A stretch of 41,802 bases of DNA from Nocardia kruczakiae NBRC 101016. Its GTDB lineage: Bacteria > Actinomycetota > Actinomycetes > Mycobacteriales > Mycobacteriaceae. The stretch lies in NCBI RefSeq assembly GCF_001612965.1, contig NZ_BDBL01000057.1:1-41802 (forward strand), given 5' to 3'. The position numbers were made by a program, and so were the translations under genes. Below, in pieces: positions 18,057-26,319 of this stretch. The first letter of the stretch is position 1. Every line of letters begins with the position of its first letter. A model generated the notes under the pieces. It saw only the letters and a program-made list of their open reading frames with translations. It searched no databases and was not told the DNA's origin.

Positions 18057-18166
18057 TACCGCAGATAGTGATACACCATCTGCGATAACTCGAACGGCGA
18101 CCAGGCGGTTGTCCGGACCGGCGGGGGTCAACTCCGGGAACTATCTGCGGTAGTGGTCCGGACCGG
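18057..18166. repeat. cluster of inverted and direct repeats in a convergent gap
   Basis: The motif TACCGCAGATAG (18057-18068) recurs as its exact inverse at 18141-18152 and as a one-mismatch inverse at 18074-18084, making an immediate 11-bp hairpin with a three-base loop (18060-18084). The palindromic 11-mer GTCCGGACCGG occurs directly at 18111-18121 and 18156-18166. The two flanking genes converge on this gap, so a bidirectional terminator is possible. Three copies of one motif also suit a protein-binding array or a dispersed repeat. Confidence 0.55.
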
Positions 18167-18217
18167 GCTCTGCCGGACAGGAAGACCAGGCCAAATTCGC
18201 TCCGGGATGCCGGAGGA

Positions 18218-18670
18218 CTACTGGACGATTGCGTACCTCATGACGGAGTCGACCACTTCGTTTTGGCCAGGCGCAAATTTGATGAGTTCTACGGTGAGCT
18301 CGATCTTTTGGCCTTCCCGGTAGGCATCCTCTAGAAAAAGGCCGCCCTCCACGGCGTCGCCGACTCGCGCAAACGACTCCACTGAGACCGTTGTCGTGCC
18401 GGGTTCACCGTCACAGACTACGTGCACCCATCCCCGACGCACCTCGCCGGCGAGGTCACCGTTCTCGGCCATGACCTCCAGTCGATTCGCCTGACCGGGA
18501 TCACAGGCGTAGGTGATCTCGACATTCAGTGGCGACGCCGGATCACCGGGTGTCGCTATGCGTGCCGGCCCGACCGACAGCCTCGTATCAGCGGCGGCGG
18601 GCCCGGCCGCAGCGAGCATCAGGGCGCCGGTCAACGCCACGGTCGAAGCGAAAAATGTTCCACGAACCAT
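18218..18670 (-). CDS. small secreted protein
   Basis: A 150-residue exported protein. The start at ATG 18670 follows GAAGGG, and the N-terminus is a standard Sec signal peptide: basic MVRG, hydrophobic STVALTGALMLAAAG, then PAAADT with likely cleavage after AAA. The mature part, about 120 residues, is acidic and beta-rich, with two cysteines (YACDPG and VVCDGE) that could form a disulfide. No family is recognised; small secreted proteins of this type are frequent in Nocardia and Mycobacterium. It converges with the zinc-ribbon membrane protein gene. Confidence 0.75.
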   Translation of the reverse strand: MVRGTFFASTVALTGALMLAAAGPAAADTRLSVGPARIATPGDPASPLNVEITYACDPGQANRLEVMAENGDLAGEVRRGWVHVVCDGEPGTTTVSVESFARVGDAVEGGLFLEDAYREGQKIELTVELIKFAPGQNEVVDSVMRYAIVQ

Positions 18671-18927
18671 AATCTCGAGCCCTTCGGTAGGGGTAGGCGC
18701 TGGGACAGATCCTTCGAGCGGACAGCAGCCTAGCCCACACCACACACCAGTTATGCATAGTTCCTATGAATGGCGGCATGGTGACGGTCGACTAAACCAC
18801 CCCTACCTGGGCGCTCCCGAATCAATCACATCGACATGAAATCGCCAGTTCAGCAATAGGATCCCGCCCATCTGCTTAGCGCGACTTTTCTTCCGGATGA
18901 GCCTCAACTCCCGGTCCGCTCGGCGGG

Positions 18928-19431
18928 CTATTGCCCGGATGCCGGTTTCGGCGATTGCTCTGCCGATTCCGCAGACCGCTGCGGCTCGTTGAGTCTCTGC
19001 TCGCTCTGACGATGTGCCGTCTGCACACCGGGTTCACGCTCTGCCCGCCCGGCGGCCAGTAGTTGGCGAGCGCCTTTGAGGCTGATTTCGAGCAGTTCGG
19101 CGATGTCGTCGGTGCTACATCCCTGCTCGTTCATGCGCGCCACAGCCGCCGCTTGCCTGTCGTGGTGTACCGCGATTTCAGTTGCGGCGGCTTGTTCGAG
19201 GTGGCCGATCTTGTCGCGTAACGCACGGACGCGGCGGTCGCGGCGTTGTTCAATCATCGAAATCGCCTGCCACGCAGTCCAATACTCCCGCACCGCGTCG
19301 CTGACATTCTGTTCGCGCCGACGTTCGACCGTGCGGTGGCGATCCAATACTTCCCGCGAATGACGTAGTTGGCCAGCGAGTTTCCCGGCGTCTCGTCCGC
19401 GTTCGCTCCTGCTCGCCTGGGGGTCGTTCAT
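18928..19431 (-). CDS. helical protein with a helix-turn-helix segment
   Basis: A 167-residue, highly charged protein. Residues 15-100 are predicted helical and probably coiled coil, rich in Arg, Glu and Gln. Residues about 105-130 (MNEQGCSTDDIAELLEISLKGARQLL) look like a helix-turn-helix of the sigma-70 region 4 type. The tail is disordered. The start is the ATG at 19431, with GGGAG ten bases upstream. It is divergent from the gene at 19618 and faces the element backbone, so it may be a regulator of that gene cluster. Family not recognised. Confidence 0.65.
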   Translation of the reverse strand: MNDPQASRSERGRDAGKLAGQLRHSREVLDRHRTVERRREQNVSDAVREYWTAWQAISMIEQRRDRRVRALRDKIGHLEQAAATEIAVHHDRQAAAVARMNEQGCSTDDIAELLEISLKGARQLLAAGRAEREPGVQTAHRQSEQRLNEPQRSAESAEQSPKPASGQ

Positions 19432-19617
19432 GTCCGTGATCTCCCGAATTCTGGGGGTGAGATCAACCCGCGCCTCGCGGTTCAACGATACGCCCAACCA
19501 TCCAGCGCTCCCGAATCCGCCACAACACGGTCAGAGGGAGCGACGTCTGCCGTCAACTCGCGGTCATGTCTCGCCTCCCCTTTCTCTACTGCCCATTGCT
19601 GTCGAAAGGAGTCCCCC

Positions 19618-20193
19618 GTGACCGAAAGCCAGCTCGTCGAAGTTGCTGATATCGCATCGGTGGTGTCTCGGTGTCTGTCCGACCTGGAGCCGGTGTTCGA
19701 GCAGATCGACTGGGCGGAAGACGAAATCGCCCGCGCGCAACGCCGCCATCCGCGCCACCGCAACACCCTCTATCACTCGTTCGGGCTGCTGATGCCGACC
19801 CATGAGCGGATGCGCCAGGAATTCGTCTACCGGTCGCACTGCCGCGAACTGCTCGACCGCGTCGCCGCGGGCCTGTCCCCGGTTCCGGGGACCGCCGCCG
19901 AGGTCGCGCTCACGGTCATGGCGGCCAGCCAGAAAGTCCCGCTCAACACCGCCGCGTTCGGCCTGTACACGCGGATGTGGATCCGGGCCGGATTCCCCCC
20001 TTTGGAATCGGCGACCGATTCGCACGAGCACTACGAAGCGATCGCCAAGTCCCGCATCGATGATCTCGAAGCCCAGACACGCACGCGGCTCTCGGTGGCC
20101 GACCGCGTCCTGCGATCTATCGAATGTCCGGGCCGCCACCACGGCCAACCCGCCGACGACTGCGAATACGCGCGTTCACGCTTGGCTGCCTGA
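19618..20193 (+). CDS. hypothetical helical protein
   Basis: A 191-residue protein, GTG start with AAGGAG seven bases upstream. It is mostly alpha-helical with acidic and basic clusters (DWAEDEIARAQRRHPRHRN near residue 37, then MPTHERMRQEFVYR). There is no signal peptide, membrane segment or known motif; the C-terminal CPGRHHGQPADDC could bind metal. It opens the plus-strand gene series that continues with the amidoligase cassette, from which it is separated by a terminator-like hairpin. Confidence 0.65.
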   Translation: MTESQLVEVADIASVVSRCLSDLEPVFEQIDWAEDEIARAQRRHPRHRNTLYHSFGLLMPTHERMRQEFVYRSHCRELLDRVAAGLSPVPGTAAEVALTVMAASQKVPLNTAAFGLYTRMWIRAGFPPLESATDSHEHYEAIAKSRIDDLEAQTRTRLSVADRVLRSIECPGRHHGQPADDCEYARSRLAA

Positions 20194-20312
20194 GCGGAAA
20201 ACCTAGACCTCGCGTCCTCTCGCCCTGACGCAGCGGCTCGGGCACACGCGAGTCTCCGCTTCTACCGAGCGCTCACCTCGGTTCTTGTTTGCCCTGTTTC
20301 TGTCCGTTTTCC

Positions 20313-20347
20313 GCGCCGGTCGACTCCCCTTGTCGGCCGGCGCTTTT
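20313..20347 (+). terminator. 12-bp hairpin with a T-tract ahead of amidoligase copy 1
   Basis: Arms GCGCCGGTCGAC (20313-20324) and GTCGGCCGGCGC (20332-20343) pair completely if one T·G wobble is allowed, around a seven-base loop, and are followed by TTTT. This has the form of an intrinsic terminator. It ends only 24 bases before the amidoligase start, so it would end the upstream transcript or act as an attenuator for the cassette. Confidence 0.65.
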
Positions 20348-20371
20348 CTGTTGTGGAGGGTGTGTGCGTTC

Positions 20372-21565
20372 ATGACCGATCCGATCCTGGGTCCACCGTG
20401 CGCGGTCTGCGACGGCGCGGCAGCCGATACGGAGCTGTGCATCGCGAATCCCGCTGTGTGCGACTCGTGTTGGCAACAGCTACCCCGCTGCGCCTACTGC
20501 CGGACCCCCTCCTTGCGGTTGACACGCACTGCCGACGAGGCCGAGTTGTGCGCGCACTGCCTGACCGGGTGGGCCAGGTGTGTGTCGTGCCAGGAGTTGA
20601 CCGGACCCCAGTTGCGCACCGATACCGACGACCCGGTGTGCCCGCGGTGCGCGAGTGTGTTGTTCGCCGCGTGTTTCAGCTGCGGCCGGTTCAGTGCCGA
20701 GAGCCGCTACATCTCCGGAGGGCACCGCGCCTGCCCCCGCTGCGCCACTCGATTCCGCGCCTGCCCAGATTGCGGCACCCTCGTCCAACCCGGACACCGA
20801 TGCGACGGGTGCGCCACCCGCGGGAAGGTGTGGAACTACACCTACCGCCCCGACCCCCGCTTCCACGGCACCGGACCCCTGTATCTGGGGCTCGAACTGG
20901 AAATCATCGTCCCCGAACACCGCTTCGACACCTGCGCCACCCTGGCCACCGACCACCTCGCCGGCCTCGGGTACCTGAAGCGTGATTCGTCGATCAGGCC
21001 GTCCGGGTTCGAGCTCGTCACTCACCCCCTTTCCTACCGGTATGCGATCGAGTCGTTTCCCTGGCCGCTGCTCGACCAATTGCACCGGCTGGGGTGTGAG
21101 GCCGACGCGTCGGTAGGGCTGCACGTGCACGCCAGCCGGGCCGGGTTCGACAGCCCGGCGCATGTGTATCGGTGGCTGAAACTGTTGTACCGCAACGAGG
21201 AAGCGGCCACACGGTTGGCGCGCCGCCGCACGCATTACGCGCAGTTCGATAGCGCCGCCCGAGCACGTGCCCGTGACACGGCCAAGGGTCCACAGCACGC
21301 GCTGGGACTGGAGCGATATCAAGCGATCAACCCGCTGCCACCCAACACCCTCGAGGTGCGGGTGTTCGCCAGCTCGCTGGATGTGCAGCAGGTGCAGGCC
21401 GCGCTCGCGTTCACCGCCGCCTCCATCGACTACACCCGCGGCCTGCGGATCGCCGACATCCGCGCCGGCGCCTGGGACTGGGCCCGCTTCGCCACCTGGG
21501 TCACCACCCGCCCCGACTACCAGCCACTGGCTCAGGAGATGGAGGCCCTGCAATGTGCCTGCTGA
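20372..21565 (+). CDS. amidoligase with N-terminal zinc-ribbon array, copy 1
   Basis: A 397-residue protein. Residues 1-150 contain ten CxxC pairs (CAVC, CDSC, CAYC, CAHC, CVSC and so on), enough for about five zinc sites. Residues about 165-395 match the Amidoligase_2 family (ATP-grasp/glutamine-synthetase-like COOH-NH2 ligases): LGLELEI for metal and ATP binding, GFELVTHPLSY, and GLHVHASRAGF. Such enzymes join a carboxylate to an amine using ATP. One odd point is DSSI where copy 2 and typical members have DGSI. The start is the ATG at 20372, after GGAGGG. It overlaps the glutamine amidotransferase-like gene by 13 bases, suggesting coupled translation and a joint function. The substrate is unknown. 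Confidence 0.85.
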   Translation: MTDPILGPPCAVCDGAAADTELCIANPAVCDSCWQQLPRCAYCRTPSLRLTRTADEAELCAHCLTGWARCVSCQELTGPQLRTDTDDPVCPRCASVLFAACFSCGRFSAESRYISGGHRACPRCATRFRACPDCGTLVQPGHRCDGCATRGKVWNYTYRPDPRFHGTGPLYLGLELEIIVPEHRFDTCATLATDHLAGLGYLKRDSSIRPSGFELVTHPLSYRYAIESFPWPLLDQLHRLGCEADASVGLHVHASRAGFDSPAHVYRWLKLLYRNEEAATRLARRRTHYAQFDSAARARARDTAKGPQHALGLERYQAINPLPPNTLEVRVFASSLDVQQVQAALAFTAASIDYTRGLRIADIRAGAWDWARFATWVTTRPDYQPLAQEMEALQCAC

Positions 21566-22301
21566 CCTACTACCCCGCCGGCGCCCCGATCGACACCGGC
21601 GCGCTGCGGTTCGGCGCCGATGCGAACCCCGACGGTCACGGCTTCGCCATCGTCACCAGCGGCCGCATCATCACCGGGAACGGTATGAACCCCGACACCG
21701 TGATCGGCACCTTCGCCCGCACCCGCGCCGACCATCCCCACGGCCCGGCGTTGTTCCACTCCCGCTACGCCACCCGCGGCGCGATCGACCTGTCCAACTG
21801 CCACCCCTTTCACCTCGGCGGTGATGCGCGAACGGTGTTGGCGCACAACGGCACTCTGCCCAAACGGGTCCATCCGCGCGCGTATGACCGGCGCTCGGAT
21901 ACCCGGATCGCGGCCGAGGACTACCTACCGACTCAACCGTTCGGGCCTATCGACACCGTCGCCGGTGCACGGGGGCTGTTGGGCTGGCTGGGGACGAGCA
22001 AGCTCGTGATCTTGACCGTCGACCCCGCCTACGCCCACACCGCCTACGTGTTCGGGGAACGAGCGGGGCAGTGGGTGGGCGGGATCTGGTATTCCAACCG
22101 CTCCTACTGCCGCCCGAGCAGCGGTGGCCGGCCCGGCGCCGGACGGTGTGCGGGTACTGCCTGGACCGCGATCTCGAACGCACCAGCCGCTACTGCCGCA
22201 CCTGCGGCTGGTGCTTCGGCTGCCAATCCGCCCTGTTCTCCTGCACCTGCGAGTCCGCCCCCACTCGCCGAACACCGACTCGGTTCCCAGCATCCAGCTG
22301 A
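21553..22301 (+). pseudogene. class II glutamine amidotransferase-like protein, copy 1, frameshifted
   Basis: Starts ATG-TGC, so removal of methionine exposes Cys as the N-terminal nucleophile of class II amidotransferases. Other conserved parts are NPDGHGFA, LFHSRYATRG, NCHPF and LAHNGTLP, which bind glutamine. Near residue 187 (about 22110-22140) the zinc-ribbon tail moves into another frame, reading VCGYCLDRD and CRTCGWCFGC, and stops at 22301. Copy 2 has the equivalent cysteines in one frame. The uncorrected frame would run on to 22689 through the next gene, which is not credible. The amidotransferase domain itself is intact, so a truncated but active enzyme is possible. It overlaps amidoligase copy 1 by 13 bases. 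Confidence 0.8.
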
Positions 22302-22349
22302 CTCACAGCTCATCGCTGCTTCGAACTGCTTCTCACCGCATCACTCCTG

Positions 22350-22388
22350 CGCCCCGCTTCGTGCCGCTGCCCGGCTCGCAGCGGGGCG
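22350..22388 (+). promoter_or_regulatory. two mutually exclusive hairpins ahead of amidoligase copy 2
   Basis: CGCCCCGCT (22350-22358) pairs perfectly with AGCGGGGCG (22380-22388). Alternatively CCGCTGC (22364-22370) pairs perfectly with GCAGCGG (22378-22384); the two right arms share bases, so only one can form. The start of copy 2 follows 42 bases later. This could be a leader control element or simply a terminator of copy 1. Confidence 0.4.
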
Positions 22389-22430
22389 TCGTCGTTTGTC
22401 CCCCATCTTTTGGAAGGACGTGAATCCTGC

Positions 22431-23648
22431 ATGCCCGCATCCACGCTCACCGATCGGCGGTGTGACGACTGTTCACACCCGATCAGCGACAACACGACCA
22501 TCGCCACCGTCGACGGTGATCATCTGTGCCGCGCGTGCGCCGACCAGCTCGACACCTGCGACAGCTGTGCCACCCCCGCCCGGGAGCGACGCTCCACCGT
22601 GCACGACACCGAGCTGTGCAGCGAATGCTCGACCGGCTGGCGCCGGTGCCGCGATTGCGACCGCTTCGACAGCGAACTGGTCACCGTGATCGGCCATGGC
22701 GAGGTCTGCGACGACTGCGCCGACAGCTACGCCGTCTGCGACGACTGCGACTCGCGCGCGGACGAGCGCAACGAGACCGAATCCGGGGCCTATGTATGCC
22801 AACGGTGCGAGGACGCCGACTACCGCTGCTGCGGCGGCTGCGACATCCTCATCCGCTGCTGGGAGGACTACTGCGACACCTGCGCCAACCAACATCCCGA
22901 CCATCGCGGCGTCCACGGCTACGGCTACAAACCCGAGCCCGACTTCCATGGCACCGGGCCGCTGTATCTCGGACTGGAACTCGAAATCAAAACCCCCCGA
23001 GACGTTTTCGATGAAGCCGTCGAGCTCGCCATCGACCAGCTCGGCGACATCGGCTATCTAAAGGAGGATGGAAGTATCCAGCCGTGCGGATACGAGCTTG
23101 TGACGCATCCGATGTCGTATGAGTTTGCGCACCAAGGGTTTCCGTGGTCGCTGCTGCGCCGGTTGCGGATGCTGGGAGCCTACACCGACACTAGCGTCGG
23201 CATCCATGTGCACGTGTCCCGCGCCGGATTCTCCTCACCCGCGCACGCCTACCGTTGGTTGAAGTTCGTCTACCGCAACGAGTTCCACGTCAAATTGTTG
23301 GCTCGCCGCGACCCCGAGCAGTGGGCTGTGTTCGACCCCGGTGCCCGCGCCAACGCCGCCGCCCACGCCAAGGGTGAGACAGGAGGCGCGTTCCGGTACC
23401 GGGCGATCAATGTCTGCCCCGAGGACACGTTCGAACTGCGGGTGTTCGCCAGCTCTCTTGACGCGCGGGAGGTGCAGGCCGCCCTCGCCTTCGCCGACGC
23501 CTCCGTCGAATACACCCGCACCCTCTCAGCCGCGGATATCGCTCGCCGCCGTGGCTGGGAATGGGCGGCGTTCACAGCGTGGCTGGCCGCCCGACCTGAA
23601 TACCGCTGCCTGACCGACGAATTGGAGGCCCTCGCGTGTGCATCCTGA
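22431..23648 (+). CDS. amidoligase with N-terminal zinc-ribbon array, copy 2
   Basis: A 405-residue paralogue of the gene at 20372. Again ten CxxC pairs fill residues 10-160 (CDDC, CRAC, CDSC, CSEC, CRDC and so on), then the Amidoligase_2 domain from about residue 170: LGLELEI, EDGSI, GYELVTHPMSY and GIHVHVSRAGF. All family motifs are in standard form. The two copies share the PEPDFHGTGPLY-like entry segment and extensive similarity through the domain, whereas the cysteine arrays have diverged in their spacers. The start is the ATG at 22431, after GGAAGG at somewhat long spacing. It overlaps the amidotransferase gene by 13 bases, exactly as in copy 1. Confidence 0.87.
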   Translation: MPASTLTDRRCDDCSHPISDNTTIATVDGDHLCRACADQLDTCDSCATPARERRSTVHDTELCSECSTGWRRCRDCDRFDSELVTVIGHGEVCDDCADSYAVCDDCDSRADERNETESGAYVCQRCEDADYRCCGGCDILIRCWEDYCDTCANQHPDHRGVHGYGYKPEPDFHGTGPLYLGLELEIKTPRDVFDEAVELAIDQLGDIGYLKEDGSIQPCGYELVTHPMSYEFAHQGFPWSLLRRLRMLGAYTDTSVGIHVHVSRAGFSSPAHAYRWLKFVYRNEFHVKLLARRDPEQWAVFDPGARANAAAHAKGETGGAFRYRAINVCPEDTFELRVFASSLDAREVQAALAFADASVEYTRTLSAADIARRRGWEWAAFTAWLAARPEYRCLTDELEALACAS

Positions 23649-24394
23649 CCTTCTACAAACCCGGCCAGGACCCCGACCTCGACGCCCTGCACGGCGGAGC
23701 CCTGGCCAACCCGCACGGCCACGGCTACGCCATCCACACCGGCAAGGCCATCCTCGTCGGCCACGGCATGAACAGCGACGACGTGATCGCCGAGTTCGCC
23801 GAACAACGCGCCAAGCATCCCGGCGGTCCGGCGTTGTTCCACTCCCGCTACGCCACCCACGGCGACCGAGACACCAGCAACTGCCACCCCTTCACCGTCG
23901 GCGGCGACCCGCGAACCGTCCTCGCCCACAACGGGGTCTTACCCCCCAACGTGCACCCGGCGGCCGACGACGCCCGCTCGGATACCCGGATCGCGGCCGA
24001 GGACTTCCTGCCCACCAAACCGTTCGGGTCGCTGGACAGCTGGGCAGGGCGAGACCGGTTCGAACATTGGCTCACCGGCAACAAGGTCGTCATCTTGACC
24101 ACCGATCCCTCCTACAAACACCCCGCCTACGTGTTCGGGGAACGCCACGGGCACTGGGTCGGGGGCACCTGGTACTCCAACGACAGCTACCTGATACGCG
24201 AATGGGCCAGCGCCGACACCGACTACATCGGATTCTGCGAACACTGCGGCGCATTCGAAGACGACCCCTTCGGCCCGCACTGCGGATGGTGCGGATACTG
24301 CGCCGACTGCGCGCACCCGTTCCCCCGCTGCGCCTGCCCGCAATTCGACGGCGCCGACCGCTACGCCGACCTGCTCGGCCTGCCAACCCACTGA
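23636..24394 (+). CDS. class II glutamine amidotransferase-like protein with zinc-ribbon tail, copy 2
   Basis: A 252-residue protein starting GTG-TGC inside the end of the amidoligase gene. Cys2 is the expected N-terminal nucleophile. NPHGHGYA, LFHSRYATHG, SNCHPF and LAHNGVLP are the usual substrate-binding elements, so hydrolysis of glutamine to glutamate and ammonia is predicted. Residues about 205-240 form a zinc-ribbon tail (CEHC, CGWCGYC, CADC and CACPQ). No synthetase domain is fused; the ammonia acceptor would be supplied by the adjacent amidoligase. The asparagine in HNG and the arginine in HSRY are both kept. This copy is intact, unlike copy 1. Confidence 0.85.
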   Translation: MCILTFYKPGQDPDLDALHGGALANPHGHGYAIHTGKAILVGHGMNSDDVIAEFAEQRAKHPGGPALFHSRYATHGDRDTSNCHPFTVGGDPRTVLAHNGVLPPNVHPAADDARSDTRIAAEDFLPTKPFGSLDSWAGRDRFEHWLTGNKVVILTTDPSYKHPAYVFGERHGHWVGGTWYSNDSYLIREWASADTDYIGFCEHCGAFEDDPFGPHCGWCGYCADCAHPFPRCACPQFDGADRYADLLGLPTH

Positions 24395-24476
24395 CCAGCC
24401 GACCACCAATCACCGGGCCCGGCCCCGCCACCGCTTCGCTGCCGTGCCCGTACTCGCTGTGCAAGGAGTTCTTCCC

Positions 24477-24719
24477 GTGAGCGAATCCACCTTCAAACCG
24501 TTGAGCCGCGACGAGACCGTCGCCCTCTTGGTCGAGGCCCTCGGCCCCTACATCGCCTCGACACGGCATGCGCTCGGTATCGCCCACACCATGGCCACCG
24601 TCGTCGGCGGCGAACCCCTGACTCTGCTCAACCACGCCATCGCCGACTACCGCACCCACGAACGGCTCATCCGCGTCACATATCGCGCACTACGCAGCCC
24701 GGCAAGCGCCCACGAGTAG
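24477..24719 (+). CDS. small hypothetical protein
   Basis: An 80-residue protein starting at GTG with AAGGAG nine bases upstream. It is mostly helical (DETVALLVEALGPYIAS, then TLLNHAIADYRTHERLI), with no cysteine and no membrane segment. It follows the second amidotransferase gene by 82 bases and is probably co-transcribed with the cassette. No family recognised. Confidence 0.6.
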   Translation: MSESTFKPLSRDETVALLVEALGPYIASTRHALGIAHTMATVVGGEPLTLLNHAIADYRTHERLIRVTYRALRSPASAHE

Positions 24720-24877
24720 AAGGCGTTCCCGGACTCCCCCGCGACCGGACTCGCGACCGAACGTCACAGCTCACAGCAGTAACCCGAGAGAAACGACGGT
24801 GCTCGCGACGACCGGACCGGCTCACCACAGCACTGCCCCCGTTGCTTTTCCCCTTTCGATCCGAATGGAGGTACCCG

Positions 24878-25558
24878 ATGCCCGACACTCCCGGCGGCGC
24901 CATCCCGAGCCCGGTTCCGGTTCCGCAGCGTCTGGCCGAGGCGCCGGTCTCGGCGGGCATGGTCGTCCCCTACATCACGATGACCCACCGCGACCCCGCC
25001 AAGCCGGTGTGGGGCGCGGTGAATCCCGCCCGGCTGCAACAGATCTGGCAGCACAGCCTGTGTCAGGTGTGTGGTCAGCGCCTCGACGGCCCGTGGGTGG
25101 TGGTCTACATCAGGCCGCAGGACTACCTGCGCGGCATCGGCCCAGAACCCGCTCTGCACCCCGAGTGCGGCCTCTATTCGACACGAACCTGCCCCATGCT
25201 GGCCCGACACACCGATCACTACAACCGGCATCCGAACCGGCGCCCGTGCGGCGACCCGGAGTGCACCTGCCGACTGTGGGCGCCACCGACTCCCCAGCCC
25301 GGCGAAGGCCGGCGTGAAGGCCAACCGGCCGAGGCCTGGTACGAGGCATGGATCGCGATCGAGGACTACACCCTGATCCGGGCACCCGGCAGCGAACACA
25401 GCATGGAGATGTTCGGTGTCGAACTGCGCCCCGCCTCGCGGCTGCGCAAACTCCGCAAAATCCGCGACGCCGCACCCAACGACACCGGTGATCAGCCCCT
25501 GGATCTGCTGGCCGCGATCACCGCCACCCACACCCTGTTCACCGGAGACGTTGAATGA
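24878..25558 (+). CDS. putative zinc-binding protein
   Basis: A 226-residue protein starting at an ATG with GGAGG eight bases upstream. Residues about 60-135 hold cysteines and histidines in a treble-clef-like pattern: CQVCGQRL, then HPECGLY, CPMLARHTDHY and CGDPECTCRLW. The C-terminal 90 residues are mixed helix and strand. Similar proteins of unknown role occur in actinomycete plasmids and phages. Its stop overlaps the start of the DUF2786 gene (ATGATG), so the three genes 24878-26816 are translationally linked. No enzymatic motif is seen. Confidence 0.65.
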   Translation: MPDTPGGAIPSPVPVPQRLAEAPVSAGMVVPYITMTHRDPAKPVWGAVNPARLQQIWQHSLCQVCGQRLDGPWVVVYIRPQDYLRGIGPEPALHPECGLYSTRTCPMLARHTDHYNRHPNRRPCGDPECTCRLWAPPTPQPGEGRREGQPAEAWYEAWIAIEDYTLIRAPGSEHSMEMFGVELRPASRLRKLRKIRDAAPNDTGDQPLDLLAAITATHTLFTGDVE

Positions 25559-26319
25559 TGGCCGATACGGACAAGTTGCTCACCCGCATCGGAGCGTTGA
25601 TGCGCCAGGCCGAGGGCACCGACAACCCGCACGAAGCCGAGGCCTTCCTCGCCCGCGCCCAGCAATTGGCGACCCAGCATTCCATCGACCTGGCCGTGGC
25701 CCGCGCCGCCGCCGACCGCGGCCGTGCCCGCCCGATGCCGGGCATGCGGCGCATCGAGATCGGCGCCAAACACACCAAGGGGCTGGCCACGTATGTGCAG
25801 TTGTTCGTGGCCATCGCCCGCGCCAACGACGTGCGCGTCGACGCCGCCCACAACTCGACCTGGGTGATCGCCTTCGGGCTCGGCGCCGACATCGACACCA
25901 CCCAGCTGCTCTACACCCACCTGCTCGCCCAAATGGTGCGCGGCTCACGCGCCTACCTGCACTCCGCGGCTCACCAACGCCACCCCGTCGCCGGTGTCAC
26001 CGCGCGCCTGGCCTACCAGCGCGCCTTCGCCGCCCGCGTCGGACAACGCCTGCGCGCCGCCCGCGACCAGGCGCGCGCCGACGCCCTCGACACCAGCGCA
26101 GCGGCCGCGCCGGGCACTGCGCTGGCGTTGCGGGACAAAGACATCGAGTTGCGCGACTACTACACCGCCCACTCCACCGCGAAAGGCACCTGGCCCGGTC
26201 ACCGACGAACCACCGGCCACGCGCCCGCCGCCGCCGAGGCCGGTGACCGCGACGGGCAACGCGCCCGCCTGCACCGTCTCGGCGAGATCGACGGACCGCG
26301 AAAAGGTTTACCGGCGTGA
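25555..26319 (+). CDS. DUF2786 domain protein
   Basis: A 254-residue protein. Residues 5-45 (LLTRIGALMRQAEGTDNPHEAEAFLARAQ and the helix after it) are a typical DUF2786 domain, a short helical unit of unknown function found in actinomycetes, phages and plasmids. The rest is alpha-helical and rich in Ala and Arg, with a disordered proline/alanine tail. It overlaps the upstream zinc-binding gene by four bases and the downstream metallopeptidase by four (GTGA), a tightly coupled unit. In actinomycetes DUF2786 genes commonly pair with HELAHH metallopeptidases, which supports a joint role not yet known. Confidence 0.82.
   Translation: MMADTDKLLTRIGALMRQAEGTDNPHEAEAFLARAQQLATQHSIDLAVARAAADRGRARPMPGMRRIEIGAKHTKGLATYVQLFVAIARANDVRVDAAHNSTWVIAFGLGADIDTTQLLYTHLLAQMVRGSRAYLHSAAHQRHPVAGVTARLAYQRAFAARVGQRLRAARDQARADALDTSAAAAPGTALALRDKDIELRDYYTAHSTAKGTWPGHRRTTGHAPAAAEAGDRDGQRARLHRLGEIDGPRKGLPA

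Noticed and set aside
22302..22689. Continuation of amidotransferase copy 1 in its original phase
   Set aside because: Ala/Pro/Thr-rich nonsense running through the start of amidoligase copy 2; the cysteine tail lies in another phase.
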